Made by a program: the position numbers and the translations under genes. 64,000 nt of DNA from positions 186,001 through 250,000 of the forward strand of contig NZ_FNDG01000007.1 in the NCBI RefSeq assembly GCF_900100535.1. The letters run 5' to 3'. This stretch comes from Phytopseudomonas flavescens. Its GTDB lineage: Bacteria; Pseudomonadota; Gammaproteobacteria; Pseudomonadales; Pseudomonadaceae. Positions 1-9,213 of the stretch are shown one piece after another. The notes beneath the pieces are model-generated. The model made no database searches and had not been told where the DNA came from. It saw only the letters and a program-made list of their open reading frames with translations. Position 1 is the first letter of the stretch; every line of letters begins with the position of its first letter.

Positions 1-2
1 AA

Positions 3-1349
3 GAAGCGAGGTGTCTGGAGCTTGGCAAGTCGGATGAATCCAATATAGATGGGGAAATCCAAGCAGCACTGAATGGACAGCAGAATTGGGTGCTGATTGG
101 TGGCCCACCTTGCCAAGCTTACTCCTTGGCGGGCCGCTCTCGGCGTGCCAATGACAAGAACTTTCACAAAGACGAGAAGCACCTTCTTTACAGGGAGTAC
201 TTGCGAATCATCCGAGTGCATCGGCCCACGATCTTCGTGATGGAGAATGTCAAAGGTCTGCTCTCGTCGAAGCACTCTGGTGACCCAATGTTCGAGAGGA
301 TCATTGCCGACCTGTCGTCACCTGCCGAGGGACTGGAGTATGAAATCCGATCTTTCACCAAGAAGGGGAATGGCGAATCGTTGGAACCCTCAGACTACAT
401 TATCCATTCCGAAGACTATGGGATACCGCAGAGTAGGCACCGAGTGATACTGCTCGGCGTAAGGAAGGGGGCGGGGATACCACCGCAACAGTTGCTAGTG
501 CCCATATCAAAGCCTGTAACTGTCAGGCAGGCAATCGACGAGCTTCCAAGGATTCGAAGCAGATTGTCCAAGGGGGATTCGCTGGAAGCGTGGCGCAAGG
601 CTGTTCAGGCTACCCCTGCGTATATCAAGGGATGGAAAACAGGAATCGAGTCCGCCATGATTGAAGCGACGCGGACCTTTGCTGCAGCTGCAACTAGTAC
701 CACGACCGGAGGGGTATTCATTCCACGAAATTACAAAAGGCCGAAGAAACCCACGGAGCTTCAACAGTGGCTGCACGATCGAAGTCTCGGCGGTGTTTGC
801 CAGCATGAGGCGCGTGCACACATGGCCTCCGATTTGGCACGCTACCTATTTTCGGCCACTTTTGCGCATTCGTACGGGTATTTTCCTCGGCTGGATATTT
901 TCCCCCCGAAACTGTTGCCCGACCACATCAATGCGCGCGTCAAAAGCGAATCCGAGACTATTCCGTTCAGGGACCGATTTCGTGTTCAATGCAAGAACGA
1001 GCCAGCCACGACGGTTGTGGCGCATATTGCTAAGGATGGTCACTACTATATCCACTACGACCCTTCGCAGTGCAGGAGTCTCACGGTTCGGGAGGCAGCA
1101 CGGCTGCAGACTTTCCCCGACAACTATTTCTTCGCGGGCAACCGCACGGAGCAATACACTCAAGTCGGAAATGCCGTTCCTCCGCTGCTGGCGTACAAAC
1201 TGGCCAAAATCGTGCGTAGCCTGCTGAACGAAACAAACAGGAAGAAGCGCAGGCAAGTCGGTGACCAAACACACAGCAAACCGATGGAAAGCGTACGCCG
1301 CAGCATTTCTAAGCAGGTTCAGGTTCCGTTGCTTGCCGAGGCGGACTGA
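3..1349 (+). CDS. DNA (cytosine-5) methyltransferase, 5'-truncated by window edge
   Basis: Transfers a methyl group from SAM to C5 of cytosine in a specific DNA site. The frame is open to the left edge, so the start and the SAM-binding motif I lie outside the window. Visible in order: motif IV GGPPCQ with the catalytic Cys (about 99-116), motif VI ENVKGL (about 243-260), motif VIII QSRHR (about 427-441), a variable target-recognition stretch, then a motif IX-like RLQTFPD and motif X QVGNAVPP near the C-terminus. A GTG at 90 cannot be the true start because the catalytic loop would be at residue 8. The 3' end overlaps the convergent vsr gene by 31 bp. Vsr normally repairs the T:G mismatches that arise when 5-methylcytosine deaminates, so the two belong together. 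The target sequence cannot be read from the protein. Confidence 0.93.
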   Translation, partial: EARCLELGKSDESNIDGEIQAALNGQQNWVLIGGPPCQAYSLAGRSRRANDKNFHKDEKHLLYREYLRIIRVHRPTIFVMENVKGLLSSKHSGDPMFERIIADLSSPAEGLEYEIRSFTKKGNGESLEPSDYIIHSEDYGIPQSRHRVILLGVRKGAGIPPQQLLVPISKPVTVRQAIDELPRIRSRLSKGDSLEAWRKAVQATPAYIKGWKTGIESAMIEATRTFAAAATSTTTGGVFIPRNYKRPKKPTELQQWLHDRSLGGVCQHEARAHMASDLARYLFSATFAHSYGYFPRLDIFPPKLLPDHINARVKSESETIPFRDRFRVQCKNEPATTVVAHIAKDGHYYIHYDPSQCRSLTVREAARLQTFPDNYFFAGNRTEQYTQVGNAVPPLLAYKLAKIVRSLLNETNRKKRRQVGDQTHSKPMESVRRSISKQVQVPLLAEAD

Positions 1350-1780
1350 CCGATTACGAGAGCTTCGTCATTGCCATGCAACCACTCCTGAACCGACCGA
1401 ACAGTGTCCTCGATCGAATGCTTCAGCGCGCACTCCCAAACGGTGGCCACCCGCCACCCGAGGCCCCGAAGCGCCTCCACGTGCCGCTTGTCGCGATCGA
1501 CATTGCCCAGGAACTTCTGTTGCCAGAACTCCATGTTGGTCCGGGGCGTGGTGGCGTAGCGACAACCTTCATGTCGATGCCAGAAGCAGCCGTGAACGAA
1601 AACCACCGCCCGGTGCTTCGGGAACACGAGGTCTGGGGAGCCCGGCAGCTTTCTGACATGAAGTCGATATCGGAATCCCCTGGCGAAAAGAAGGGAGCGA
1701 AGAGTTCGTTCCGGCCAAGTGTCCTTTCCGCGAATGCTCGACATCATGCGGCTGCGCTGAGGAGTGGTAGGGACGCGCAT
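1319..1780 (-). CDS. vsr: Vsr very-short-patch mismatch endonuclease
   Basis: Nicks DNA 5' of T in T:G mismatches created by deamination of 5-methylcytosine. With the ATG at 1780 (153 aa) the protein begins MRVPTTPQRSRMM, the usual Vsr N-terminus. An upstream in-frame ATG at 1843 would add 21 non-conserved residues, so I rejected it. Conserved residues are visible: Asp50 in GSPDLVF, then GCFWHRH (Cys65, His68, His70), Cys73 and Cys117, consistent with the nuclease and zinc sites of the family. The length equals that of known Vsr proteins. It converges on and overlaps the cytosine methyltransferase gene. Confidence 0.93.
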   Translation of the reverse strand: MRVPTTPQRSRMMSSIRGKDTWPERTLRSLLFARGFRYRLHVRKLPGSPDLVFPKHRAVVFVHGCFWHRHEGCRYATTPRTNMEFWQQKFLGNVDRDKRHVEALRGLGWRVATVWECALKHSIEDTVRSVQEWLHGNDEALVIGQSASASNGT

Positions 1781-1928
1781 GGCCTTGGATGCATTCCACT
1801 TGAACGTTCGCAGAAGCTGCCACTTCCCACATCTGCCAGCCAATCTGATTGGGTGGAGGCGTTCTGCAAGACAATGTTCAGAAGCTTAGCATGCAGATGA
1901 TTCGCGAGAAATCACGAGGGGAATATTG

Positions 1929-3404
1929 ATGGCACGGGAACATAGGCATCCACCAAGCGCGGCTTGCCTTTCTGCGTCGATGAGGGATCTCGGGTATTCG
2001 CTCGAAACTGCCATTGCGGACCTGATTGACAACAGCATTTCCGCTGGCGCGGACTTGATCGACATCATCTGCGACGTCTCCAGCGAGCATCCTCTTGTCG
2101 TCATTCTCGACGACGGCAAGGGAATGACGGAAGGTGAACTGCTGGCTGCAATGCGTCACGGGACCGACAATCCCAGAAAGCACCGTTCGCCAAAGGACCT
2201 CGGGCGCTTTGGTCTGGGGCTAAAGACGGCGTCGTTCTCTCAGTGTCGTTCCCTGACAGTGGTGAGTACGAAGGATGGCCCCATCTGTGGCGCCGAATGG
2301 AACCTGGATCGCATCGATGCTGCAGACGACTGGATCCTGAGTCTTCTCGATGAGGTCGATATCCAGGTATTGCCTTATGTCGATCGCCTTGGCAAGCAAG
2401 GGACTGCCGTCATCTGGCGAGAACTTGACCGGTTGTTGGAAGACGAGGCAGGGGATCGTCGACAGGAAATCGTGAACGAGAAGCTTGAGGCGGTGGGGCG
2501 GCACCTGTCCCTCGTCTTTCATCGTTTTCTTTCGGGCGAGGTCAAGGGACATTCCAAAATCTCGCTCACTATCAACGGTCATCCCATTGCCGCATTCGAT
2601 CCCTTCTGCAGAAAAAATCCGGCTACCCAGGTCCTTCCGGAGGAAATCGTTCGCATCGGTGATGCCGAGGTGCGCCTGCAGCCCTATGTGTTGCCACATC
2701 ACAGCCGTCTCTCCGTGGTCGAGTACGACTACTACCAAAATCGCAGCGACTTTATCTCCAACCAGGGAGGTTATGTCTATCGGAACGGGCGCCTGATGGC
2801 GTGGGGAGATTGGTTCCGACTAGTGCCGAAGGGTGAGGCCACCAAGCTGGCGCGAGTGCAGATCGACTTCCCCAACAGTCTGGACGAAGCATGGACCATC
2901 GACATCAAGAAGTCGCGTGCTCGTCCGCCACATGCGGTGCGTGAGCGTCTGCGCCAGATCATTAGCAAGATCACCACCCGCAGCATGACGGTACATCGGG
3001 GGCGTGGACAGAGGCTGTTTCAGGAAGTCAGCGCCCCACTGTGGGAGCGATACGCTGATCAGACTAGGATCAGATATGCTTTGAACGGCTCTCATCCGCT
3101 TGTGCAGCGACTGCGGGACCGGCTCGACGGAGAAGGCATCCGGCATCTCGACCTTCTTATTGAAGCAACCTCAGCATCTCTGCCGGTCGAAATGGTGTAT
3201 TCAGATTATTCGACCAATCCTCGTGAAGTGATTCAAGCGCCGGCAACTCAAGAGGTGCGGGATCGCCTATATGATCTAAAACGTGCGCTTTGGGGAGACC
3301 TACCAGGCAATGCGGAAGCATTCAGGGATATTGTCAGATCGACTCGATTATTTGACGCTCACAGCGAAATCGTCGAGGAATACATTCAAAAGGGATTCGC
3401 ATGA
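1929..3404 (+). CDS. MutL/MORC-like GHKL ATPase of a Mza-type defence operon
   Basis: This is a GHKL (gyrase, Hsp90, histidine kinase, MutL) ATPase. The N-terminal domain shows the Asn-containing motif ADLIDNS (30-36), the G1 box DDGKGM (61-66) and the G2 box GRFGLGLKTA (92-101). The remaining ~390 residues show nothing I can name. ATG 1929 is preferred over the TTG directly before it because it has an AGGGG ribosome-binding site. The stop overlaps the next start (ATGA at 3401), so the genes are translationally coupled. In restriction-like islands such MORC/MutL ATPases occur with Z1, DUF4420 and AIPR proteins, and this set was reported as the Mza anti-phage system. The ATPase presumably gates or loads the nuclease components; that role is inferred from context. 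Confidence 0.85.
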   Translation: MAREHRHPPSAACLSASMRDLGYSLETAIADLIDNSISAGADLIDIICDVSSEHPLVVILDDGKGMTEGELLAAMRHGTDNPRKHRSPKDLGRFGLGLKTASFSQCRSLTVVSTKDGPICGAEWNLDRIDAADDWILSLLDEVDIQVLPYVDRLGKQGTAVIWRELDRLLEDEAGDRRQEIVNEKLEAVGRHLSLVFHRFLSGEVKGHSKISLTINGHPIAAFDPFCRKNPATQVLPEEIVRIGDAEVRLQPYVLPHHSRLSVVEYDYYQNRSDFISNQGGYVYRNGRLMAWGDWFRLVPKGEATKLARVQIDFPNSLDEAWTIDIKKSRARPPHAVRERLRQIISKITTRSMTVHRGRGQRLFQEVSAPLWERYADQTRIRYALNGSHPLVQRLRDRLDGEGIRHLDLLIEATSASLPVEMVYSDYSTNPREVIQAPATQEVRDRLYDLKRALWGDLPGNAEAFRDIVRSTRLFDAHSEIVEEYIQKGFA

Positions 3405-6076
3405 GCGCACAAAGTGACAAAGAAAAAGTCGTGCTGGCGGCATTGATTGGAGCATTCGACGGTCAGGACAGTCTTCCGTCGCGCGAAGAGATCGCGGCCA
3501 AGGCTGCTGTTCTTTCCCCCCTTCTAGGGTTCGCCGGTGATCTTCGAAGCATCATCGCCGAAGCGGAGACAACGATTCCCTCGCGCATGAATGCAGGCGT
3601 CTCTTTGGTCGATGTTGACGCCGCTCACGACGAGGATTGGATTCACAAGCGTGAAATCGGTACGACGTATGCGGATGCCTACGGAGGATATCTCCGCAGT
3701 CAGGGCTGGAAGCCGACGGTCGTGAACACCCTCCTTAACGGCGACGGTTCAAAAATTCTAGGACTACTCCAGGATCCAACGAGTGATGGCGCATGGAGCC
3801 GCCGCGGGCTTGTCATTGGTCACGTTCAGTCCGGGAAAACTGCCAATTACATGGGGGTGATCGCGAAAGCTGCTGACGCCGGGTATAAATTTATCATCGT
3901 CATTGCCGGCATTCACAACAATCTTCGCAAGCAGACACAACAACGCGTTGATGAAGGATTTGTTGGGCGTTCCAGCGATCCGGCGGATCGTGTGAGTATC
4001 GGGGTCGGACTGGACAGGACCTACCCTAATCCGGTGACGCTTACAAACATCATCTCGGATTTCAACAAGCAGACAGCAGACAGAAGCGGCGCACAGCTAA
4101 ACGATTTCAAGAAGCCCGTCATTATCGTCATCAAGAAAAACGTGAAGACGCTTGAGGCTTTGCACGTCTGGCTGCGCGAACTGAATGCGGCAGGAAGAGA
4201 CCGCATCGCCGATGTTCCCATGCTGGTCATCGATGACGAGGCGGACAATGCGTCGATCAACACGAATAAGCCAGACATAAATCCGACGGCGACCAATTCG
4301 TGGATAAGGAAGATACTGCGTCTCTTCACCAAGAACTGCTACATCGGATACACCGCCACTCCATTCGCAAACATATTTATCGATCCCGACGCCTTCGATA
4401 AGGAGGCCTACGAAGAGCTATTTCCCAAAGACTTCGTTCATTCGCTGGATGCGCCGACAACCTATTTCGGACCCGAAAAGGTTTTTCTGAACGATGAAAG
4501 CAGCAATGCCATCCTTCGGAAGATCGCGGATTCCGAAGAATTTCTGCCCCTGTCGCATAAAAATGGCTCCCCTGTAGCAGAACTGCCTCCCAGTCTTTAC
4601 AGAGCTATCGATCAGTTCATTGTTGCACGTGCCATTCGTAATCTCAGAGGTCAGACGGGTAAGCACTGCTCCATGCTGATAAACGTATCGCGCTTTGTGT
4701 CCGTACAGAAAGAGGTTAGAAGCTTCATAGGGCTGCGCTTGGATCGTATACGCGAGGCGGTGAAGGCCAATTACATGATGCCGGAAGCTACTTCCTCGAA
4801 AAATGAACACATGGCGCGACTGCGGGCGGAGTTCGATGCCGAGTTTGCAGAAAATGAGTTCGGTGAGCGGCATTACGGTTGGGATGAGGTGAGAGCCGCG
4901 CTCTGGGGTGTTTTCGAGAACTTGCGGACCTATGTGGTGAACAGCAAAAGCGACGAAGTTCTGGATTTCGCAAAGTATGAAAAGGAGGGCATTGGCCTGA
5001 CCGCGATCGCTATCGGCGGTCTTAGTCTGTCGCGCGGCCTCACCATCGAAGGGTTGACGATCAGCTACATGTACCGCAATACAAAGATGTATGACACGTT
5101 AATGCAGATGGGGCGATGGTTCGGCTATCGGCCGGGCTACGAGGATGTCTGCCGTGTCTGGCTGCCCAACGACTCAATCAACTGGTACAAGCATATTGCG
5201 CTCGCGTCGGACGAACTTCGACAACAAATTACCAGGATGCGTCAGGCTGATATGAGTCCGAGAGATTTTGGGCTTTACGTAAAATCCCATCCCGACAGTC
5301 TCCTCGTCACGGCGGCCAATAAGATGCGTAGCGGTGAGAAGGTAGTCCTCAACCAGAATTTTACGGGTCTCCTTGTCGAGAGCTACGACCTTCCCCTCAG
5401 TCCAGATACAAATGCCGAAAACGAAGTGCTGATCGAGGAGTACTGGCGGGATGGCTTCGGTGGTGCGATTGAAGACACGAAACAGAAGGGATTTTTCATC
5501 CCGGATGTGGATGTCGAGAAGATTGACGAGTTCCTTCTTCGTTTCAAATCGCATAAAGATGCAAGGCAGAGGAAGATATCAGCGGTGGAGTATCTACGGG
5601 CCATTTCGGCGCAGTATCCGAAAGGTGACGTTCTCTTGATCTCCAAGGGGCCGTTCGATTCTGATAGATTTCGCCTCGGGACGCAGGAGCGGACGGCTGA
5701 AGACGCGACGCCTGATAAATGGCGCGTTTCAGGCTATCGCGTTGCCAGTCGGGGTGACGAGAAACTCGGCCTCACCCCGGAACAGATTGCAGCTGCCGAA
5801 AAGCTGGCAGCGGAGGATACGAAGAGCAAGTCGAAGAGGCCATCGGATATTCATTATCGGGTAGTGCGCGACAAGCCCCTGCTCATGCTTCATGTTCTGG
5901 AGCCAACGGATAAGGCGGAACTGGCAGGTTTCCGGGTTCCTGCATGGGGGCTGAGCTACCCTGATGGCTTGTACGGCGTCGAGATCGAAGTTATCGCGAA
6001 CAAGGTCTGGATGGAGCAAATGTACGGATCGCTCGACGACGACCCTGACGTCGATGAGGATTATGACGATGAGTAA
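3401..6076 (+). CDS. Z1 domain protein (helicase-like, Mza-type defence)
   Basis: Large 891-aa protein of the Z1 family. Motifs resembling superfamily II helicases are readable: a P-loop GHVQSGKT (140-147), a DEAD-like VIDDEADNAS (about 276-285), GYTATPFANI (about 313-322, motif III-like) and QMGRWFGYR (about 568-576, motif VI-like with the arginine). The C-terminus is very acidic. It overlaps the ATPase gene by 4 bp and the DUF4420 gene by 8 bp, so it is part of one coupled operon. Z1 proteins are known from phage-defence islands next to MORC-type ATPases; the family has been proposed to act on nucleic acid as an ATP-driven restriction component. No nuclease motif is obvious to me in this copy. 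Confidence 0.85.
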   Translation: MSAQSDKEKVVLAALIGAFDGQDSLPSREEIAAKAAVLSPLLGFAGDLRSIIAEAETTIPSRMNAGVSLVDVDAAHDEDWIHKREIGTTYADAYGGYLRSQGWKPTVVNTLLNGDGSKILGLLQDPTSDGAWSRRGLVIGHVQSGKTANYMGVIAKAADAGYKFIIVIAGIHNNLRKQTQQRVDEGFVGRSSDPADRVSIGVGLDRTYPNPVTLTNIISDFNKQTADRSGAQLNDFKKPVIIVIKKNVKTLEALHVWLRELNAAGRDRIADVPMLVIDDEADNASINTNKPDINPTATNSWIRKILRLFTKNCYIGYTATPFANIFIDPDAFDKEAYEELFPKDFVHSLDAPTTYFGPEKVFLNDESSNAILRKIADSEEFLPLSHKNGSPVAELPPSLYRAIDQFIVARAIRNLRGQTGKHCSMLINVSRFVSVQKEVRSFIGLRLDRIREAVKANYMMPEATSSKNEHMARLRAEFDAEFAENEFGERHYGWDEVRAALWGVFENLRTYVVNSKSDEVLDFAKYEKEGIGLTAIAIGGLSLSRGLTIEGLTISYMYRNTKMYDTLMQMGRWFGYRPGYEDVCRVWLPNDSINWYKHIALASDELRQQITRMRQADMSPRDFGLYVKSHPDSLLVTAANKMRSGEKVVLNQNFTGLLVESYDLPLSPDTNAENEVLIEEYWRDGFGGAIEDTKQKGFFIPDVDVEKIDEFLLRFKSHKDARQRKISAVEYLRAISAQYPKGDVLLISKGPFDSDRFRLGTQERTAEDATPDKWRVSGYRVASRGDEKLGLTPEQIAAAEKLAAEDTKSKSKRPSDIHYRVVRDKPLLMLHVLEPTDKAELAGFRVPAWGLSYPDGLYGVEIEVIANKVWMEQMYGSLDDDPDVDEDYDDE

Positions 6077-7049
6077 ATTCGTGCCGTGGGACAGCATTCC
6101 TATCCCCTCGACTGACTTGAGCGTTCTTCGGGTAGCCGGAACTACCGGCATTCCTATCTACTGGGGACGTGACTCCACGGCGCATTGCCTGTTAATCATG
6201 GAGCTGGATGGCGACCACACCGTTCAATTTCGACGTGACCCAGTTTCGCTTCACGGGATCGCCATCGATCTCCGTAACGGTGGCACCTCCGAACGGCAGC
6301 GAATCGTCCTCAGGCTCGCCCGCCATATAGACAGTGATCTTTTCCTTGGCCTCTGTGAAACGCTTATTGGAGGTTTGAAAGATATCGCCGACTCCTCGAC
6401 GGCGCTTGCTCTCACCCTCGCGCATTTGAAACGATGGAAGGCGTTTCTGGCTGGTCGGAATGCCCGGCTGCTCTCATCCGAGGAGGTTCGTGGTCTTTTC
6501 GGGGAGTTGCATATCCTGCGTATGCTCTATCAGGGCACGCTCACGCAGGCTGCAGCTGTTGATGCTTGGTGCGGACCGGACGCTTCCCATCAAGACTTTG
6601 TTTTTGGCAACCGAGCCATAGAAGTTAAATCGCTTTCAGGCCGAGAGCGCAGCACCGTCCGTATCTCGTCCGAAGATCAGCTTGAATCACTTGTCGATGA
6701 GCTGTTCTTGCTGACGCAGCTCCTCAGCGATATGCCTGATGCCCAAGACGCACTGTCGTTGAACGGGCTCGTCGCACTAATCGAAAGTGAGCTGATGGAC
6801 GCCGAGGCAATCGAACAGTTCGCAGATAAGCTGGCGAGCATGAGTTATGCGCCACTCGCTGAATATGATGTTCCACGCTTTGTCGTGAGTGGACTTCAGG
6901 GATACCGCGTGACCGATGCCTTCCCGCGACTGATACGTTCGGAGCTACCACAGGGGGTCGCCAATTTGTCATACGATCTCATGCTAGAAGCTATTGCACC
7001 GTTCTCATGTGATCAGACAGATATTTTCGTGGGCTTTAAATGGGGATGA
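6069..7049 (+). CDS. DUF4420 PD-(D/E)XK motif protein (Mza-type defence)
   Basis: 326-aa protein of the DUF4420 / PD-(D/E)XK family, the probable nuclease of the set. The putative active site is Asp176 in HQDFVFGN followed by Glu185-x-Lys187 in AIEVKS, a good fit to the D-x(n)-E-x-K core of the restriction-endonuclease fold. The start at 6069 lies within the last codons of the Z1 gene (8-bp overlap). Its stop overlaps the ATG of the AIPR gene. Low G/C at third positions matches the rest of the island. That it cuts phage DNA is inferred from the fold and from its neighbours. Confidence 0.82.
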   Translation: MSKFVPWDSIPIPSTDLSVLRVAGTTGIPIYWGRDSTAHCLLIMELDGDHTVQFRRDPVSLHGIAIDLRNGGTSERQRIVLRLARHIDSDLFLGLCETLIGGLKDIADSSTALALTLAHLKRWKAFLAGRNARLLSSEEVRGLFGELHILRMLYQGTLTQAAAVDAWCGPDASHQDFVFGNRAIEVKSLSGRERSTVRISSEDQLESLVDELFLLTQLLSDMPDAQDALSLNGLVALIESELMDAEAIEQFADKLASMSYAPLAEYDVPRFVVSGLQGYRVTDAFPRLIRSELPQGVANLSYDLMLEAIAPFSCDQTDIFVGFKWG

Positions 7050-9109
7050 GCGCCGAGGAGTTCTTCCACGACTTTCGGCAGGAACTGTTGGCCGGTGCCG
7101 AAGCAAATCGCATATTTCAGCTTGATGAGTTTATGGAAACAGTCGCTTCTGAACTCGTCGAAACAGGCTTTACGGAGGGTTTCGAACTCTGCCATTTTCG
7201 GGCGCAGCGGGGCATGCGCGTGGATGGCTACTGGTTCAATGACGAAGGAGTCCTGGACCTATTCATCGCGGACTTCGATTCCAGAAACGAGTTGACATCC
7301 CTCACTAAGACGGAGGCAGATGCAGCGTTTAGGCGTGTTGCCAACTTCTTCGAGGCTAGTGCTAACAAAGCCCTGGCCTCAGAACTGGAAGTCACTTCGC
7401 CGGAGTACGGTCTTTCCAGACAGATTGCGGATCGCAAGGATGCCATTCGGCAGGTAAACCTGATTCTCTTCTCCGAGCGCATGCTCAGTGAGAGAATCCA
7501 GGCGCTTCCCGATACGGAACTGGCCGGTATTCCGGTCACCCACCACATCTGGGACATCTCACGACTTCATCGTCAGCGAACCTCACGCAGCCACAAGGAA
7601 CCACTCGATCTCGACTTCGAGCAAATGTTCGGCAAGGGAATTGCCTGTCTTCCTGCCCACCTAGGGACCGATGCCTACCAGTCCTATCTTATGGTCATGC
7701 CTGCAGATGTGCTGGCGACGCTGTACGAACGATTCGGAGCGCGCCTGCTGGAACAGAACGTCCGGACATTCCTGCAGGCTCGCGGCAATGTAAACCAAGG
7801 AATACGGGCAACGATCCTGAACGAGCCAGGAATGTTCTTTGCCTACAATAACGGGATCACGGCCACTGCGCAGAGTGTCGAGATCGAGACAGCGGATTCC
7901 AGTCTGGCGATCACAAGGGTTGTCGACCTCCAGATCGTCAATGGTGGGCAGACCACTGCATCGCTGTTCCATACGCGAAAGCGGGACAAGGCGGACCTTT
8001 CCCAGATATTCGTTCAGATGAAGCTGTCCGTCATCGACAACCAGCAAAGCGAGATGGTCGTGCCGAAGATATCAGAGTACGCGAACACCCAGAATCGGGT
8101 GAATGCTGCTGACTTCTTCTCGAATCATCCATTCCATGTGCGGATGGAAGGATTCTCACGACGCATCTGGGCGCCGGCCCAGAGGGGAGCCCCGCGTGAG
8201 ACGCGCTGGTTCTACGAGCGTGCACGTGGTCAGTACGCCGATTCACAGTCGAAGCTTACACCTGCAGAGCAGCGTCGCTTCAAGGCCGAGCATCCCAAGC
8301 AGCAGATGTTCACCAAGACGGATCTCGCGAAATTCGAGAATGTTTGGGATGATCATCCTAGATGGGTCAATCTTGGCTCTCAGAAGAACTTTGCGCGCTA
8401 CGCCGCGCGAATCGGCATCGAGTGGGAGAAGTCATCCGATGGGTTCAACGAGTTCTATTACAAGCGAGCAGTTGCTCGTGGACTGATCTTCCGCGCCACT
8501 GAGAGGCTCGTGTCTGCACAGCATTGGTACAACGGAGGCTACCGGGCTAATATCGTGGCTTATACGCTGGCCGTGCTAAGCGAGCTCGCGAGGCGAAGGA
8601 ACGCCTGTGTGGACTTTCTGAGAATATGGAATGCACAGGGCGTAAACTCTGTTCTCGAAAGTGCCATTGCTGCCGTCTCCGCGGTCGTGAACGAGGACAT
8701 CATCAGGCCTCCGGCAGGCATCTCAAACATCTCCGAATGGTGCAAGAGGGAGGCATGCTGGACGCGGATTCAGGCTCGGATCGACGAGGTTGATAATCTG
8801 CTTCCTCCCGAGTTTCATAGTCAGCTTTTGTCACTCGACGATCAGGTGAGGGAGGTCAGGTCTGCGAGGCAAACGCAGAAGATCGACAACGGTATCGAAG
8901 CGCAGCGGCATGTGCTGGCTGTTCCCGCAGGCGAGTGGGCTCGCCTCCATCAGGCCCTCCTCGAACGAGAGCTTCTCACGCCTAAGGAAGTTGGGATTCT
9001 CAAGATTGCCATGCAAATCCCTGCGAAGCTTCCTACCGAGAAGCAGTGTGCGGTTCTTCTTGATGTCCTTGACAGAGGACGGGCAGAGGGCATTGAGGTT
9101 AGTGGGTGA
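7046..9109 (+). CDS. AIPR family protein (abortive infection phage resistance)
   Basis: 687-aa member of the AIPR family, named for abortive-infection phage-resistance proteins. The family signature is clear: NNGITATA, then IVNGGQTTASL (Asn299-Gly-Gly-Gln-Thr-Thr) and KISEYANTQNRVN. ATG 7046 forms an ATGA overlap with the upstream stop; an ATG at 7040 is in frame and would add two residues. It is the last gene of the four-gene coupled operon. A related two-gene form is known in lactococcal abortive infection. Here it is best read as the fourth subunit of the Mza-like system. Its biochemical activity is not deducible from the sequence. Confidence 0.85.
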   Translation: MSAEEFFHDFRQELLAGAEANRIFQLDEFMETVASELVETGFTEGFELCHFRAQRGMRVDGYWFNDEGVLDLFIADFDSRNELTSLTKTEADAAFRRVANFFEASANKALASELEVTSPEYGLSRQIADRKDAIRQVNLILFSERMLSERIQALPDTELAGIPVTHHIWDISRLHRQRTSRSHKEPLDLDFEQMFGKGIACLPAHLGTDAYQSYLMVMPADVLATLYERFGARLLEQNVRTFLQARGNVNQGIRATILNEPGMFFAYNNGITATAQSVEIETADSSLAITRVVDLQIVNGGQTTASLFHTRKRDKADLSQIFVQMKLSVIDNQQSEMVVPKISEYANTQNRVNAADFFSNHPFHVRMEGFSRRIWAPAQRGAPRETRWFYERARGQYADSQSKLTPAEQRRFKAEHPKQQMFTKTDLAKFENVWDDHPRWVNLGSQKNFARYAARIGIEWEKSSDGFNEFYYKRAVARGLIFRATERLVSAQHWYNGGYRANIVAYTLAVLSELARRRNACVDFLRIWNAQGVNSVLESAIAAVSAVVNEDIIRPPAGISNISEWCKREACWTRIQARIDEVDNLLPPEFHSQLLSLDDQVREVRSARQTQKIDNGIEAQRHVLAVPAGEWARLHQALLERELLTPKEVGILKIAMQIPAKLPTEKQCAVLLDVLDRGRAEGIEVSG

Positions 9110-9213
9110 GTTCCGTGCGCGGGGTTGGGCTGCACAAGACACTCCACTGTCAGGGGAAGGGAACAGCACGATGATGCGAGATGGCTTCGGGTGTGCTAAG
9201 GCTCTGACTTCGC

